Shown here one piece after another: positions 32,512 to 42,822 of a stretch of 64,000 nt of DNA (position 1 is the first letter of the stretch; each line of letters begins with the position of its first letter). The notes beneath the pieces were generated by a model that saw only the letters and a program-made list of their open reading frames with translations, was not told the DNA's origin and did no database searches. Source of the stretch: Korobacter sp963703075 (GTDB lineage Bacteria > Acidobacteriota > Terriglobia > Terriglobales > Acidobacteriaceae); contig OY969786.1 of assembly GCA_963703075.1 (NCBI GenBank), forward strand, positions 248,001-312,000, given 5' to 3'. Position numbers and translations under genes: made by a program.

Positions 32512-33522
32512 ATGCCGCGTGGCGCTCCAAAGAAAAAAGAAACCGACATCCTGAAGCTGATTCCCGCGCCGCAGGAGCGGCCGCCACGCACCCGGCTGCG
32601 CATTGGAATTCACACTTCGACCGCGGGTGGGGTGGAACATGCGGCAGAGCGGGCCTACAGGCTGGGTTGCAGCGCATTCCAGGTTTTCTCGTCCAGTCCG
32701 CGGCAATGGAAGCCGTGGGAACTAGGCAAGTCGCAGTGCGAGGTGATGTCGAGCCTGCGCGCGCAGTACGACCTCTCGCCCCTGGTGATCCACGCCAACT
32801 ATTTGATCAATGTGGCGGGGGTGACGCCGGAGTTCCATCGCAAATCAGTCGCTGCCTTTCGCGCCGAGGTGGAGCGCGGGATGGCGTTGTGCGCTGACTA
32901 TCTTGTGTTCCATCCAGGATCGTTTCGCGGCGGTACGCGGGAAGAAGGACTGACGCGCTCGGCGGAGGCGATCGAGGAAGCGGTCGAGGGACTGGGGATT
33001 GAACGATCCAGCTTGAAGATCACGATCGAGAACACGGCGGGCGCGGAATTTTCGCTGGGCGGCAGCTTCGAGCAGGTGGCCGAATTAATGGACCGGCTGC
33101 GGAAGCACGTGCCGGTGGCCGCCTGCATCGACACCTGCCACACCCATGTGGCGGGCTACGATCTCACCACCCGCAAAGGTTTCCAGCAGACGATGGAAAA
33201 GCTCGATGCGACGGTGGGGATCAAGAACGTAGGCGTGTGGCATTGCAACGACGCCAAGGCAGCGCGCGGATCGAAGCTCGACCGGCATCAACATATTGGG
33301 CAGGGAACGATTGGACTGGAGCCGTTCCGCTGGTTGTTGAACGATCCACGGGTGGCGCATGCGGCGTTCATCGCGGAGACGCCGATCGATGAACCGCTGG
33401 ACGATCTGCGGAACATCGAGACGCTGAAGAGCGTGGTGGATAGCCCGGCGGGAAAAAAGAAGCAGCAGATTGCCACGTCGGGCTTACGCACTCCTCGCAA
33501 TGACAAGAGAAAGCTTCGGTAG
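32512..33522 (+). CDS. nfo: Deoxyribonuclease IV (AP endonuclease, Nfo type)
   Basis: Endonuclease IV cleaves DNA 5' of abasic sites during base excision repair. The 336-residue product has the three-zinc TIM-barrel ligands: GIHTSTAGG, VIHANYLIN, FHPGSFRGG, ITIENTAG, ACIDTCHTHVAGYD, WHCNDAK, DRHQHIGQG and IAETP. It has a basic N-terminal extension of about 28 residues and an unusual tail (SGLRTPRNDKRKLR) after the domain end, which looks like translated intergenic repeat DNA. It is convergent with the second map gene. Confidence 0.93.
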   Translation: MPRGAPKKKETDILKLIPAPQERPPRTRLRIGIHTSTAGGVEHAAERAYRLGCSAFQVFSSSPRQWKPWELGKSQCEVMSSLRAQYDLSPLVIHANYLINVAGVTPEFHRKSVAAFRAEVERGMALCADYLVFHPGSFRGGTREEGLTRSAEAIEEAVEGLGIERSSLKITIENTAGAEFSLGGSFEQVAELMDRLRKHVPVAACIDTCHTHVAGYDLTTRKGFQQTMEKLDATVGIKNVGVWHCNDAKAARGSKLDRHQHIGQGTIGLEPFRWLLNDPRVAHAAFIAETPIDEPLDDLRNIETLKSVVDSPAGKKKQQIATSGLRTPRNDKRKLR

Positions 33523-33606
33523 AACCAGCGTGTTTGGCGGCCGAACGCGACGCCCTTTCACGCGAATGTAAGAGGAGATCTTTGGTAGTACGTGCAGCTT
33601 TGTCAC

Positions 33607-33640
33607 CCACCCTGTCCTGCGGACAAGGGTGGGGCACCCA
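33607..33640. repeat. CCCACCC...GGGTGGGGCACCCA palindrome
   Basis: CCCACCC and GGGTGGG flank TGTCCTGCGGACAA, which itself contains an inner TGTCC/GGACA stem. Similar GTGGGGCACCC arms are found at 4495-4530, 5565 and 17674. It separates two convergent genes and may be a dispersed terminator-like element. Confidence 0.6.
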
Positions 33641-33644
33641 CAGG

Positions 33645-34391
33645 TTAGGCGGCGGTCAGGATGATGGGCTCATCCGGGGTGATGACGATGGTGTGCTCGT
33701 AGTGGGCGGCTAAGGAGTGGTTGTGGGTGGACATGGTCCAGCCGTCCTGGCCGGTGACGGTGTGGGCGGGCTTGGCGGAGATGATGGGCTCGACGGCGAG
33801 CACCATGCCGTCGCGCAGCACGTCGGCGTTCATGGGGTGATAGAAGTTGGGGACGCTAGGGGCCTCATGGATGGAGCGGCCGACGCCGTGACCGGTGAGT
33901 TCTTTCACCACGCTGTAGCCATGACGACGGACTTCGCGCTCAATGGCGCGTCCGATTTCGTTGACCCGGGTTTCAGCGCGCGCGACCTTCATTGCCTCCG
34001 AGAAGGCTGATTTTGCACAGGCCAGCATCTTGCGGCCTTGCTCGCCGCCTTCGCCATCGACCACGACAGTGGTGGCGGAATCGGCAAAGAAGCCATCCAG
34101 CTCGGCAGTGACATCGAGCTTGACGGCGTCGCCGGCGCGCAGCATGCGCTTATTGGGTACCCCGTGAACGATCTGGTCGTTGACGCTGATGCAGTTGAAG
34201 CCGGGAAACTTGTAAACCACTTGCGGCCCGGAACGGGCCCCGTTGGCGCGGAGGAAGGTGGCGCCCACATCATCAAGCTCGAGGGTAGTGACGCCCGGCT
34301 GGGCAGCCTCGCTCATACGCAGAATCGCCTCCGCCACCAGCTTTCCTACGCGCCTGAGTCCTTCGAGCTCTTCCTGCGATCTAATCGTCAT
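33645..34391 (-). CDS. map: Methionine aminopeptidase type I (second copy)
   Basis: This 248-residue paralogue has the complete metal-binding set of the family: VNDQIVHGVPNKRMLRAGD, LDVTAELDGFFADSATTV with both Asp ligands, ELTGHGVGRSIHEAPSVPN with His, LAVEPI with Glu and AAHYEHTIVIT with the last Glu. It differs clearly from the operon copy at 3051-3803, so it is an old duplicate or was gained separately. It stands alone, divergent from leuS. Two MAPs with overlapping activity are common in soil bacteria. Confidence 0.93.
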   Translation of the reverse strand: MTIRSQEELEGLRRVGKLVAEAILRMSEAAQPGVTTLELDDVGATFLRANGARSGPQVVYKFPGFNCISVNDQIVHGVPNKRMLRAGDAVKLDVTAELDGFFADSATTVVVDGEGGEQGRKMLACAKSAFSEAMKVARAETRVNEIGRAIEREVRRHGYSVVKELTGHGVGRSIHEAPSVPNFYHPMNADVLRDGMVLAVEPIISAKPAHTVTGQDGWTMSTHNHSLAAHYEHTIVITPDEPIILTAA

Positions 34392-34485
34392 ACGCTGCCA
34401 AACAAAGCGGGCTTACACCTGTTCCCTAGTCCGGGGATTGCTAGAATAAGAAGTTTATAGCCTTCTAGAAGTAGTTGCCGAGACC

Positions 34486-37062
<2,577 letters not shown>

Positions 37063-37106
37063 CGAAAACGCGGGCTGTGAGGTCGCGTTTTTCCTGGCGG
37101 CGATAG

Positions 37107-37138
37107 TTGACAAAGTCAATCATCAGCTTGACTATATC
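37107..37138 (+). promoter_or_regulatory. Promoter with overlapping MarR-type operator
   Basis: TTGACAAAGTCAA (37107-37119) is a perfect inverted repeat (TTGAC-AAA-GTCAA), and its left arm is also a -35 (TTGACA). A third half-site TTGACT follows at 37128, next to TATATC (37133-37138), a possible -10. The ATG of the MarR-GNAT gene is at 37143. A palindrome over the -35 of a MarR gene is the usual setting for autorepression. Confidence 0.65.
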
Positions 37139-37142
37139 TAAC

Positions 37143-38090
37143 ATGAAAGCCGAGGCCAAAGTATTGCCGCTCGAGGTCGCGGAGGTGCGGGCGTTCAATC
37201 GCTTTTACACGCGAGAGATCGGGATCTTGCGCGAGAGTTTTCTCGATGCCGGGCTCAGCCTGCCGGAGGCGCGTGTCCTGTACGAGATTGCGCATGGGAA
37301 GGATTTGACGGCGTCGGACGTGGGGCGCCATTTGCGCATGGACGCCGGGTACCTGAGCCGGTTGCTGCAGAAGTTGCAGCGGCGGAAACTGGTCTCACGG
37401 GAACGCTCCGGCGAGGACGGAAGGCAATCGTTGCTGAAGCTGACGCCACGCGGCCGGCAACAATTCGAACTGCAGAACGGGAGGCAGAACGAGGAAGTCG
37501 AGAAACTGCTCGCCAAGCTTCCGTCGGAAGATCGGCAGCGTTTGGTGGCTTCGATGAAAACCGTGCAGCGGGTGCTGGGTGGAGAGCCCAAGACAAGCGC
37601 AACCAGGCATTTTGTTTTGCGGGCGCCTCGCCTCGGCGATATGGGGTGGGTCGTCTTCCGGCACGGGGACGGGTACGCAGCTCTGCACGGATGGGGTGAA
37701 CTCTTCGAGGCGCTGGTGGCGCGGGTGGTGGCGGACTTCGAGACGGAACACGATGCGGTGCGGGAGCGCTGCTGGATTGCGGAGCGGGACGGGGAGCGCA
37801 TGGGCTGTGTTTTTCTGCTGAAGCATCCGGAGCAGGCGGATGCGGCCAAGTTGCGACTGCTTTGGGTTGAACCCTCGGCGCGTGGGCTCGGGCTGGGCAA
37901 AGCGCTGGTGCAGGAGTGCACGCGTTTCGCGAAACAGGCGGGCTACCGCAAGATCGTGCTGTGGACGAACAGCGAGTTGAAGGCGGCGCGCGGCATCTAC
38001 GAGCGCGAAGGCTATAAGCGGACGAAGCGGGAACCGCACCCCATGTTTCCCAAAGGGCAATTCGGGGAAGAGTGGGAGTTGGCGCTGTGA
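37143..38090 (+). CDS. MarR-type regulator fused to GNAT acetyltransferase
   Basis: The 315-residue product has an N-terminal MarR winged-helix domain (SLPEARVLYEIAHGKDLTAS, GRHLRMDAGYLSRLLQKLQRR, RERSGEDGRQSLLKLT) at about residues 15-145, and a C-terminal GNAT domain at about 155-310 with the acetyl-CoA motif RLLWVEPSARGLGLGKALVQE and LWTNSELKAARGIYEREGYK. The fusion is a known class in which DNA binding and acetyl transfer share one chain. The start at 37143 is chosen because the palindrome at 37107 must lie outside the gene. The substrate is not known. Confidence 0.9.
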   Translation: MKAEAKVLPLEVAEVRAFNRFYTREIGILRESFLDAGLSLPEARVLYEIAHGKDLTASDVGRHLRMDAGYLSRLLQKLQRRKLVSRERSGEDGRQSLLKLTPRGRQQFELQNGRQNEEVEKLLAKLPSEDRQRLVASMKTVQRVLGGEPKTSATRHFVLRAPRLGDMGWVVFRHGDGYAALHGWGELFEALVARVVADFETEHDAVRERCWIAERDGERMGCVFLLKHPEQADAAKLRLLWVEPSARGLGLGKALVQECTRFAKQAGYRKIVLWTNSELKAARGIYEREGYKRTKREPHPMFPKGQFGEEWELAL

Positions 38091-38142
38091 CGCGCCATGA
38101 CGAGGCCTGGAGTGGCGTGAGACAGCATCTCGCGCGCTCGTG

Positions 38143-38304
38143 TAAAATAAGACTGCTTCCGGAGAGTGAAGACAGCGCGCGGGCGGCTCCGCCCTGAGGC
38201 GCACAGAAGTTCCCGGTTCCCGAGCGGAACCTGACCAGGTTTTTAACTCCGACGACAGCAAAAACGGCGCGACTCAGGCAGCCGAATTTTGTCAGGAGAC
38301 AGAG
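38143..38304 (+). promoter_or_regulatory. Structured leader of the zinc-ribbon gene, attenuator-like
   Basis: A TAAAAT (38143-38148) would start a transcript near 38155, about 150 bases before the next gene. Within it GGTTCC (38215-38220) can pair with GGAACC (38226-38231), or AACCT (38228-38232) can pair with AGGTT (38237-38241), followed by TTT. The two stems share bases and exclude each other, as expected for a terminator/antiterminator switch. Only sequence inspection supports this. Confidence 0.4.
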
Positions 38305-38484
38305 ATGGCGAAGATCGCAAAGACAGCAGACCGCAAGAAGGTGATGGACACCACCAAGAGCACGGATTGTCCGAAGTGTGGCAAGCCGACACGCATTGTG
38401 AAGCGCACCAAGGACCGCGAGCGTAATGTTCCGGGCGGCATTTATATTTCGTGCTCGGCGTGCGAGTTCTACGAGAAGTTGTAA
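38305..38484 (+). CDS. 59-residue zinc-ribbon protein
   Basis: This small gene encodes 59 residues with two CxxC pairs (STDCPKCGKPTRIVKRT, then ISCSACEFYEKL), consistent with one zinc ribbon. AGGAGA lies about eight bases before the ATG, and a clean intrinsic terminator follows at 38504. It is preceded by a long structured leader. The ribbon ends two residues from the carboxyl terminus in EFYEKL, so nearly the whole protein is the ribbon plus a basic N-terminal helix. A nucleic-acid-binding or chaperone role is possible but not shown. Confidence 0.82.
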   Translation: MAKIAKTADRKKVMDTTKSTDCPKCGKPTRIVKRTKDRERNVPGGIYISCSACEFYEKL

Positions 38485-38501
38485 CTGAGTTCGTTTCGTG
38501 A

Positions 38502-38523
38502 AGGGCCGCCTGTGGGCGGCCTT
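38502..38523 (+). terminator. Intrinsic terminator of the zinc-ribbon gene
   Basis: GGCCGCC (38504-38510) pairs with GGCGGCC (38515-38521) across TGTG, followed by TTTCT. Confidence 0.85.
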
Positions 38524-38566
38524 TCTAATTGCTACGCGCGATTTCGATCCAGCCAAAATTGCACAA

Positions 38567-38591
38567 TAAAACCTCGCCGCAGCGAGGTTTT
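38567..38591. terminator. Terminator of the Crp/Fnr gene
   Basis: AAAACCTCGC and GCGAGGTTTT (loop CGCA region) form a strong stem with A/T flanks on both sides, so it can act in either direction. It follows the stop of the - strand regulator gene. Confidence 0.8.
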
Positions 38592-38621
38592 GGGACTTCC
38601 TCCGATTCGAGCGAGGAAACT

Positions 38622-39335
38622 TTAGGAGGCGACGAGCCGTTCGAGGGCTGATTTATTGCGGATCGTGAGGGTCGAGCCTTTCAGGATCGCGATCTGCTTC
38701 TTGCGGAACTCAGCCAGCACGCGGGTCACGGTTTCACGCGAGGTTCCGATGATTTGCGCAATCTCTTCATGGGTGAGGGAGAGCTTCACCTTCACTTCGT
38801 CCGAGCTGTTGAAGCCGACGGTCCATTCAAGCAACAGGCGGGCGAGGCGTTCAGGGGCGGAATGCGACAGGCCGAGCGAGCGGATCTGCTGATACGCCGA
38901 CTGGCAATCCTTGCTGAGATGCTGGGCTGCTTGCAGGCAGGCGTCGCCGTGTTTCTGCAGGAAGCGCAGGAAGTCATCGCGCTTGACGAAGTTTAACTGG
39001 CAGGGCTGGCCGGTCTCGGCGGTTATCTCGTAAGGCGATCCAGAAACGGTGGCGTGCAATCCGAGAACCTCGCCGGGCTGGGCGATTTTCAAAATCAAGG
39101 TCTTGCCATCGCTGGAGGTGGTCGACATTTTCACCCGACCCTTGCAGAGCATGTAAATGCCGCGCGGCATTTGTCCTTCCACAAATAAGACGGCGCCTTG
39201 TGGGTAGGCGGCGGTGTACTTGATCTTGTCGAGCGACTCGAGGGCGGGACGGGGCAATCCGCAGAAAAACGAGTCGCTGCGCAGCTTGCAGATCAAGCAA
39301 TTTTCGACCAGTTCGAAGCCATAAGGTGATCCCAC
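38622..39335 (-). CDS. Crp/Fnr family transcriptional regulator with Fnr-like cysteines
   Basis: The 237-residue product has a cyclic-nucleotide-binding-like beta-barrel (residues ~35-150, with FVEGQMPRGIYMLCKGRVKM) and a Crp-type HTH (LTHEEIAQIIGTSRETVTRVLAEFRKK). At the N-terminus ENCLICKLRSDSFFCGLP provides three Cys, and TGQPCQL gives a fourth, close to the CxxC..C..C layout that holds a [4Fe-4S] cluster in Fnr. Spacing between the second and third Cys differs from E. coli Fnr, so cluster binding is only an inference. A palindrome at 39376-39393 is a good candidate for its own binding site. Confidence 0.9.
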   Translation of the reverse strand: MGSPYGFELVENCLICKLRSDSFFCGLPRPALESLDKIKYTAAYPQGAVLFVEGQMPRGIYMLCKGRVKMSTTSSDGKTLILKIAQPGEVLGLHATVSGSPYEITAETGQPCQLNFVKRDDFLRFLQKHGDACLQAAQHLSKDCQSAYQQIRSLGLSHSAPERLARLLLEWTVGFNSSDEVKVKLSLTHEEIAQIIGTSRETVTRVLAEFRKKQIAILKGSTLTIRNKSALERLVAS

Positions 39336-39375
39336 AACGCACCTCCGTTTTGTGACAGGTCAAACATACGCTTGT

Positions 39376-39393
39376 GATAAGCAATGACTTATC
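39376..39393. promoter_or_regulatory. GATAAG-N6-CTTATC palindrome, candidate Crp/Fnr-type site
   Basis: GATAAG (39376-39381) and CTTATC (39388-39393) are perfect inverted arms around CAATGA, within a larger TGTG...CACA context. Spacing of six between half-sites is that of Crp/Fnr-type operators. It is about 40 bases upstream of the regulator start, in the region shared with the divergent SYLF gene. Confidence 0.55.
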
Positions 39394-39567
39394 CCACATT
39401 TAGGGACTACGCAGCCCTCGAATGTACCAATCTGGCAAACCGTTGAAATTCCAGCAGTTCTGACGCGAGAAATGCATTTTTCGAGCGAACTCCCGGGCAA
39501 AAGTCTCCTTCTAAGTTGCTGTACGCCTGCGAACGCGGGCGAAGTCATCGGCTGGGAGGAAATTCAA

Positions 39568-40263
39568 GTGAGAAAGCTGGTTGGTTTGGCGCTGATGCTG
39601 GCGATGAGTGGTTTCGCTCTCGCCGCGGACGAAAAGGATGCCGTGCAGGAGCGGGTGCAACGCGCGGGTACGGTTTTCCAAGAGATCATGGCAGCCCCGG
39701 ACAAAGGGATTCCGGGCGATGTGCTGCAGCACGCGAAGTGCATCGCGATCGTGCCCAGCATGGTGAGCGCGGGCTTTATGGTCGGCGGGAAACACGGTCG
39801 TGGCGTAGCTACATGTCGTACCGCGAATGGCTGGAGCGCTCCGGCGTTCTTCGATGTCACCGGCGGCAGCTACGGGCTGCAGATCGGCGCACAGAAGACC
39901 GACCTCGTGATGCTGATCATGAATGACAAGGGTATGGAGCATTTGCTCTCGAGCAAATTCGAGTTGGGTGGCGAAGCGGGCGTGGCGGCTGGTCCGGTAG
40001 GACGCCAGGGGACGGCGGCGACGGACTGGAAGATGAACGCCGAAGTGCTGACTTACTCGCGCTCCAAAGGCGTTTTCGCAGGGGTGGATTTGTCGGGCGC
40101 GTCGATCAAGCAGGACGAGGATGCGACGAAGGCCTTTTACGGTCAAGACGTGACTTTCCGCGACGCGCTGATGGGGAAAGTGCCGCCTCCTCCGGCGGCG
40201 CATGAGTTCCTTGCGGAAATCCGGCACGCGACGGAGAGCGCAACTTCGGCGGCTGCACACTAA
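39568..40263 (+). CDS. Exported SYLF (YSC84/DUF500) lipid-binding domain protein
   Basis: From a GTG at 39568 (GGAGGA eight bases before) the protein has 231 residues. A signal peptide (LVGLALMLAMSGFALAAD) is followed by the SYLF/DUF500 domain: VFQEIMAAPDKGIPGDVLQHA, CIAIVPSMVSAGFMVGGKHG, GVATCRTANGWSAPAFFDVT, SKGVFAGVDLSGASIKQDED and NAFYG-like AFYGQDVTF. The domain binds phosphoinositides in eukaryotes; bacterial roles are not settled. It is divergent from the Crp/Fnr gene and could be under its control. Confidence 0.9.
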   Translation: MRKLVGLALMLAMSGFALAADEKDAVQERVQRAGTVFQEIMAAPDKGIPGDVLQHAKCIAIVPSMVSAGFMVGGKHGRGVATCRTANGWSAPAFFDVTGGSYGLQIGAQKTDLVMLIMNDKGMEHLLSSKFELGGEAGVAAGPVGRQGTAATDWKMNAEVLTYSRSKGVFAGVDLSGASIKQDEDATKAFYGQDVTFRDALMGKVPPPPAAHEFLAEIRHATESATSAAAH

Positions 40264-40283
40264 CCGCGACAACGGTTATCCAG

Positions 40284-40316
40284 AGAGCGCTCGGAAACGG
40301 GCGCTCTTTGTGTTTT
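40284..40316 (+). terminator. Intrinsic terminator after the SYLF gene
   Basis: AGAGCGC (40284-40290) and GCGCTCT (40301-40307) are separated by TCGGAAACGG and followed by TTGTGTTTTT. Confidence 0.8.
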
Positions 40317-40448
40317 TGCCTCACTTCCACTGCACTTTTCCGCAGGAGTAGATGGATTGGATTCGTCCCCGGAAAAAGCCTCTACGAATCACAGTGAAAG
40401 ACGTTATAGTGAGCAAACAAACCAATTTTTTTCACGTTTGTTCAGTTG

Positions 40449-41474
40449 ATGGCCCGTAACGGAAATCCTAAAACTTCGGACGAAGCACGCGGTAGCGTTC
40501 GCACGGACGAGAGCGAACTCGACGATCGATTTTCCGATCTCGAGCCGGAGCAGGACTCGCCCTTTTTGCGCGCGCAGAAGCGGGTTCCGGTGCGACGCGG
40601 ACCGTTGCCGTCGAAGAAGGCAGCGAACCGGGTCAAACTGGTCCTGATCATCCTGATGGTGCTGGGCTGCGCGGGAGCCATCTGGGCGGTGTTCTACCAG
40701 TACGGGACGCATTCCTGGCGGTTCGAACTGGATTCGAGCGACAACATCGAGGTCACGGGCAACGATCACGTTTCACGGTCGGAAATTACGCGGGTTTTCG
40801 GCGGTGACATCAGCCGCAACATCTTCGCGGTCCCTCTGGACGAGCGGAAGAAGCAGCTGGAACAGGTGCCGTGGGTGGAATCGGCGACGGTGATGCGCAT
40901 CCTGCCGGACCGGCTGCACGTGAACGTACTGGAGCGCAAGCCGGTGGGATTCGCGCAGGTGGGATCCCGGGTGGAACTGATCGACGGGCACGGAGTGCTG
41001 ATGGAGATGCCGTTCAGCAGCACGACCAAGTATTCGTTCCCGGTCATCATCGGCATGAACGAGAACGAGCCGCTTTCGACGCGTTCTGCGCGGATGAAGA
41101 TTTACCAGCAGCTGGTCAGGGAACTGGATGCGGGCGGCGAGCACAATTCGCGGGTGCTGAGCGAGGTCGATATTTCGGATCCCGACGACGTGAAGATCAC
41201 GGTGGACGATCCGGATGGAGCGGTGCTGGTGCATCTCGGCTCGTCGAACTACGCGGACCGCTTCCACATTTACCAGACGCACCTGAAGGAGTGGCGCCAG
41301 CAGTACAACAAGCTGGAGTCGGTGGACCTGCGCTACGACCGGCAGGTGATTCTCAACGCAGACACGCATCCGGGCGATCCGAAACCGGCGAGCCCGGTGC
41401 AGGTACGTCCCTCGGCAACAGTCAAGACGGCGGCAGCCAAGACGGCGGCGAAAAAGAACGGCAAAAAGCACTAG
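40449..41474 (+). CDS. ftsQ: Cell division protein FtsQ
   Basis: FtsQ is a bitopic inner-membrane divisome protein. The 341-residue product has a charged cytoplasmic N-terminus of about 60 residues, one membrane helix (VKLVLIILMVLGCAGAIWAVF) and a periplasmic POTRA domain (IEVTGNDHVSRSEITRVFGGD), then the FtsQ beta domain (VPWVESATVMRILPDRLHVNVLERKPVG). The C-terminus is Ala/Lys-rich. A TTATAGT box lies some 45 bases upstream. It begins the ftsQAZ group; murC, murB or ddl, its usual upstream neighbours, are absent here. Confidence 0.93.
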   Translation: MARNGNPKTSDEARGSVRTDESELDDRFSDLEPEQDSPFLRAQKRVPVRRGPLPSKKAANRVKLVLIILMVLGCAGAIWAVFYQYGTHSWRFELDSSDNIEVTGNDHVSRSEITRVFGGDISRNIFAVPLDERKKQLEQVPWVESATVMRILPDRLHVNVLERKPVGFAQVGSRVELIDGHGVLMEMPFSSTTKYSFPVIIGMNENEPLSTRSARMKIYQQLVRELDAGGEHNSRVLSEVDISDPDDVKITVDDPDGAVLVHLGSSNYADRFHIYQTHLKEWRQQYNKLESVDLRYDRQVILNADTHPGDPKPASPVQVRPSATVKTAAAKTAAKKNGKKH

Positions 41475-41478
41475 CGTC

Positions 41479-42717
41479 ATGGGTAAAGTCGACGAAAACA
41501 TATTGACGGTGTTCGATGTAGGCAGCGCCAAGACCTGCGTCCTGGTGCTGGACGTGAGTGATGGAGCGTTCCAGTATCGCGGCCACGGGGTGCGGGAATC
41601 ACGCGGCATCCGCAAAGGCCAGATTGTCGACCTGGAGAAAGCGACGACGTCCATTCAGAAAGCGGTGGACGATGCGGAGAGCATCGCGCAAGTGCCCATC
41701 GAGCGCGGGATTGTTGGGGTCGCCGGCCCGCACATCCGGGGCATCAACAGCCAGGGTGGGATCACCCTGGGGCAACGTCCGCGGGAGGTCACGCGGGAGG
41801 ATGTGAAGACGGCGGTGGAGCGGGCGCGGAGCATTCCTTTGCCGGGCGATCGCGAGGTGCTGCACCTGCTGCCGCAGGAATTCATGATCGACGAGCAGAG
41901 TGGGGTGCACGATCCGGCGGGCATGATGGCGCACAGTCTTGAGGTGCGGGTACATGTCGTGACGGCGGCGCAGACCTCGACGCAAAACGTGATCAGCGCG
42001 ATGAACCGCGCTGGGATCCACGTGGACGACGTGATTTACGAGCCGCTGGCGTGTGCCGATGCAGTGCTGCGCAGCGACGAGCGCGAGGTCGGCGTCTGTC
42101 TGGCGGATATCGGCGCTGGCTCGACTGATGTGATCGTTTATTACGAAGGCGCGGTGGTGCATACCGCAGTGGTTCCGGTGGGAGGCGACCATTTCACCAA
42201 CGACATCGCGATCGGGCTGCCGACGGCGCTGTCCGAAGCAGAAAAGATCAAGCAGCAGTTCGGCTGCGCGGTGGTGACGCGCATTCCTGAGCCGAACGAA
42301 GTGGAAGTGCCTTCGGTGGGAGACCGGCCGTCGAAACTGATCCCTCAGAGGTTCCTGGGGGAGATTCTCGAGCCGCGGGCGCGGGAACTGTTCGAGATGC
42401 TGCGCGACAACATGCGCCAGGCGGGCGTGCTGGAGCTGTGTGGGGCAGGCATAGTAATGACCGGCGGCGGTTCGCGCATGCCGGGGCTGATGGAAATCGC
42501 GGAAGATATATTGCGCCGGCCGGGCAGGGGATCGTTACCGGCACGGCTGGGTTACCCGGCGCCGATTGCGAATATGCCGTCGGAGCTTGCTGAATTGGAA
42601 TTTGCCACTACAATCGGACTCGCATATTACGGACATCGCACGCGTTTGCAGCGCAGCCAGCAGGATGTGGGGATCGCCTCTCGCCTGAAGTCGCTGTTCG
42701 CGCGCCGCGAGTTCTAG
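41479..42717 (+). CDS. ftsA: Cell division protein FtsA
   Basis: FtsA is the actin-like protein that tethers FtsZ to the membrane. The 412-residue product has the phosphate-1 motif (LTVFDVGSAKTCVLVLD), domain 1C with RGIVGVAGPHIRGINSQGG, phosphate-2 (VCLADIGAGSTDVIVYYEG), the adenosine motif (GAGIVMTGGGSRMPGLMEIA) and a basic amphipathic C-terminal helix (GIASRLKSLFARREF) for membrane binding. It starts four bases after ftsQ. Confidence 0.96.
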   Translation: MGKVDENILTVFDVGSAKTCVLVLDVSDGAFQYRGHGVRESRGIRKGQIVDLEKATTSIQKAVDDAESIAQVPIERGIVGVAGPHIRGINSQGGITLGQRPREVTREDVKTAVERARSIPLPGDREVLHLLPQEFMIDEQSGVHDPAGMMAHSLEVRVHVVTAAQTSTQNVISAMNRAGIHVDDVIYEPLACADAVLRSDEREVGVCLADIGAGSTDVIVYYEGAVVHTAVVPVGGDHFTNDIAIGLPTALSEAEKIKQQFGCAVVTRIPEPNEVEVPSVGDRPSKLIPQRFLGEILEPRARELFEMLRDNMRQAGVLELCGAGIVMTGGGSRMPGLMEIAEDILRRPGRGSLPARLGYPAPIANMPSELAELEFATTIGLAYYGHRTRLQRSQQDVGIASRLKSLFARREF

Positions 42718-42822
42718 GATTCACCGCAAGAGCAGCCAGCCGGCGACACTTGGCTACCTCAGCAGACCCGAAAGGTTTGTCGAGGGCCCCGGGGAAAACG
42801 GGCCCGGCATGGGACAAAGCGC

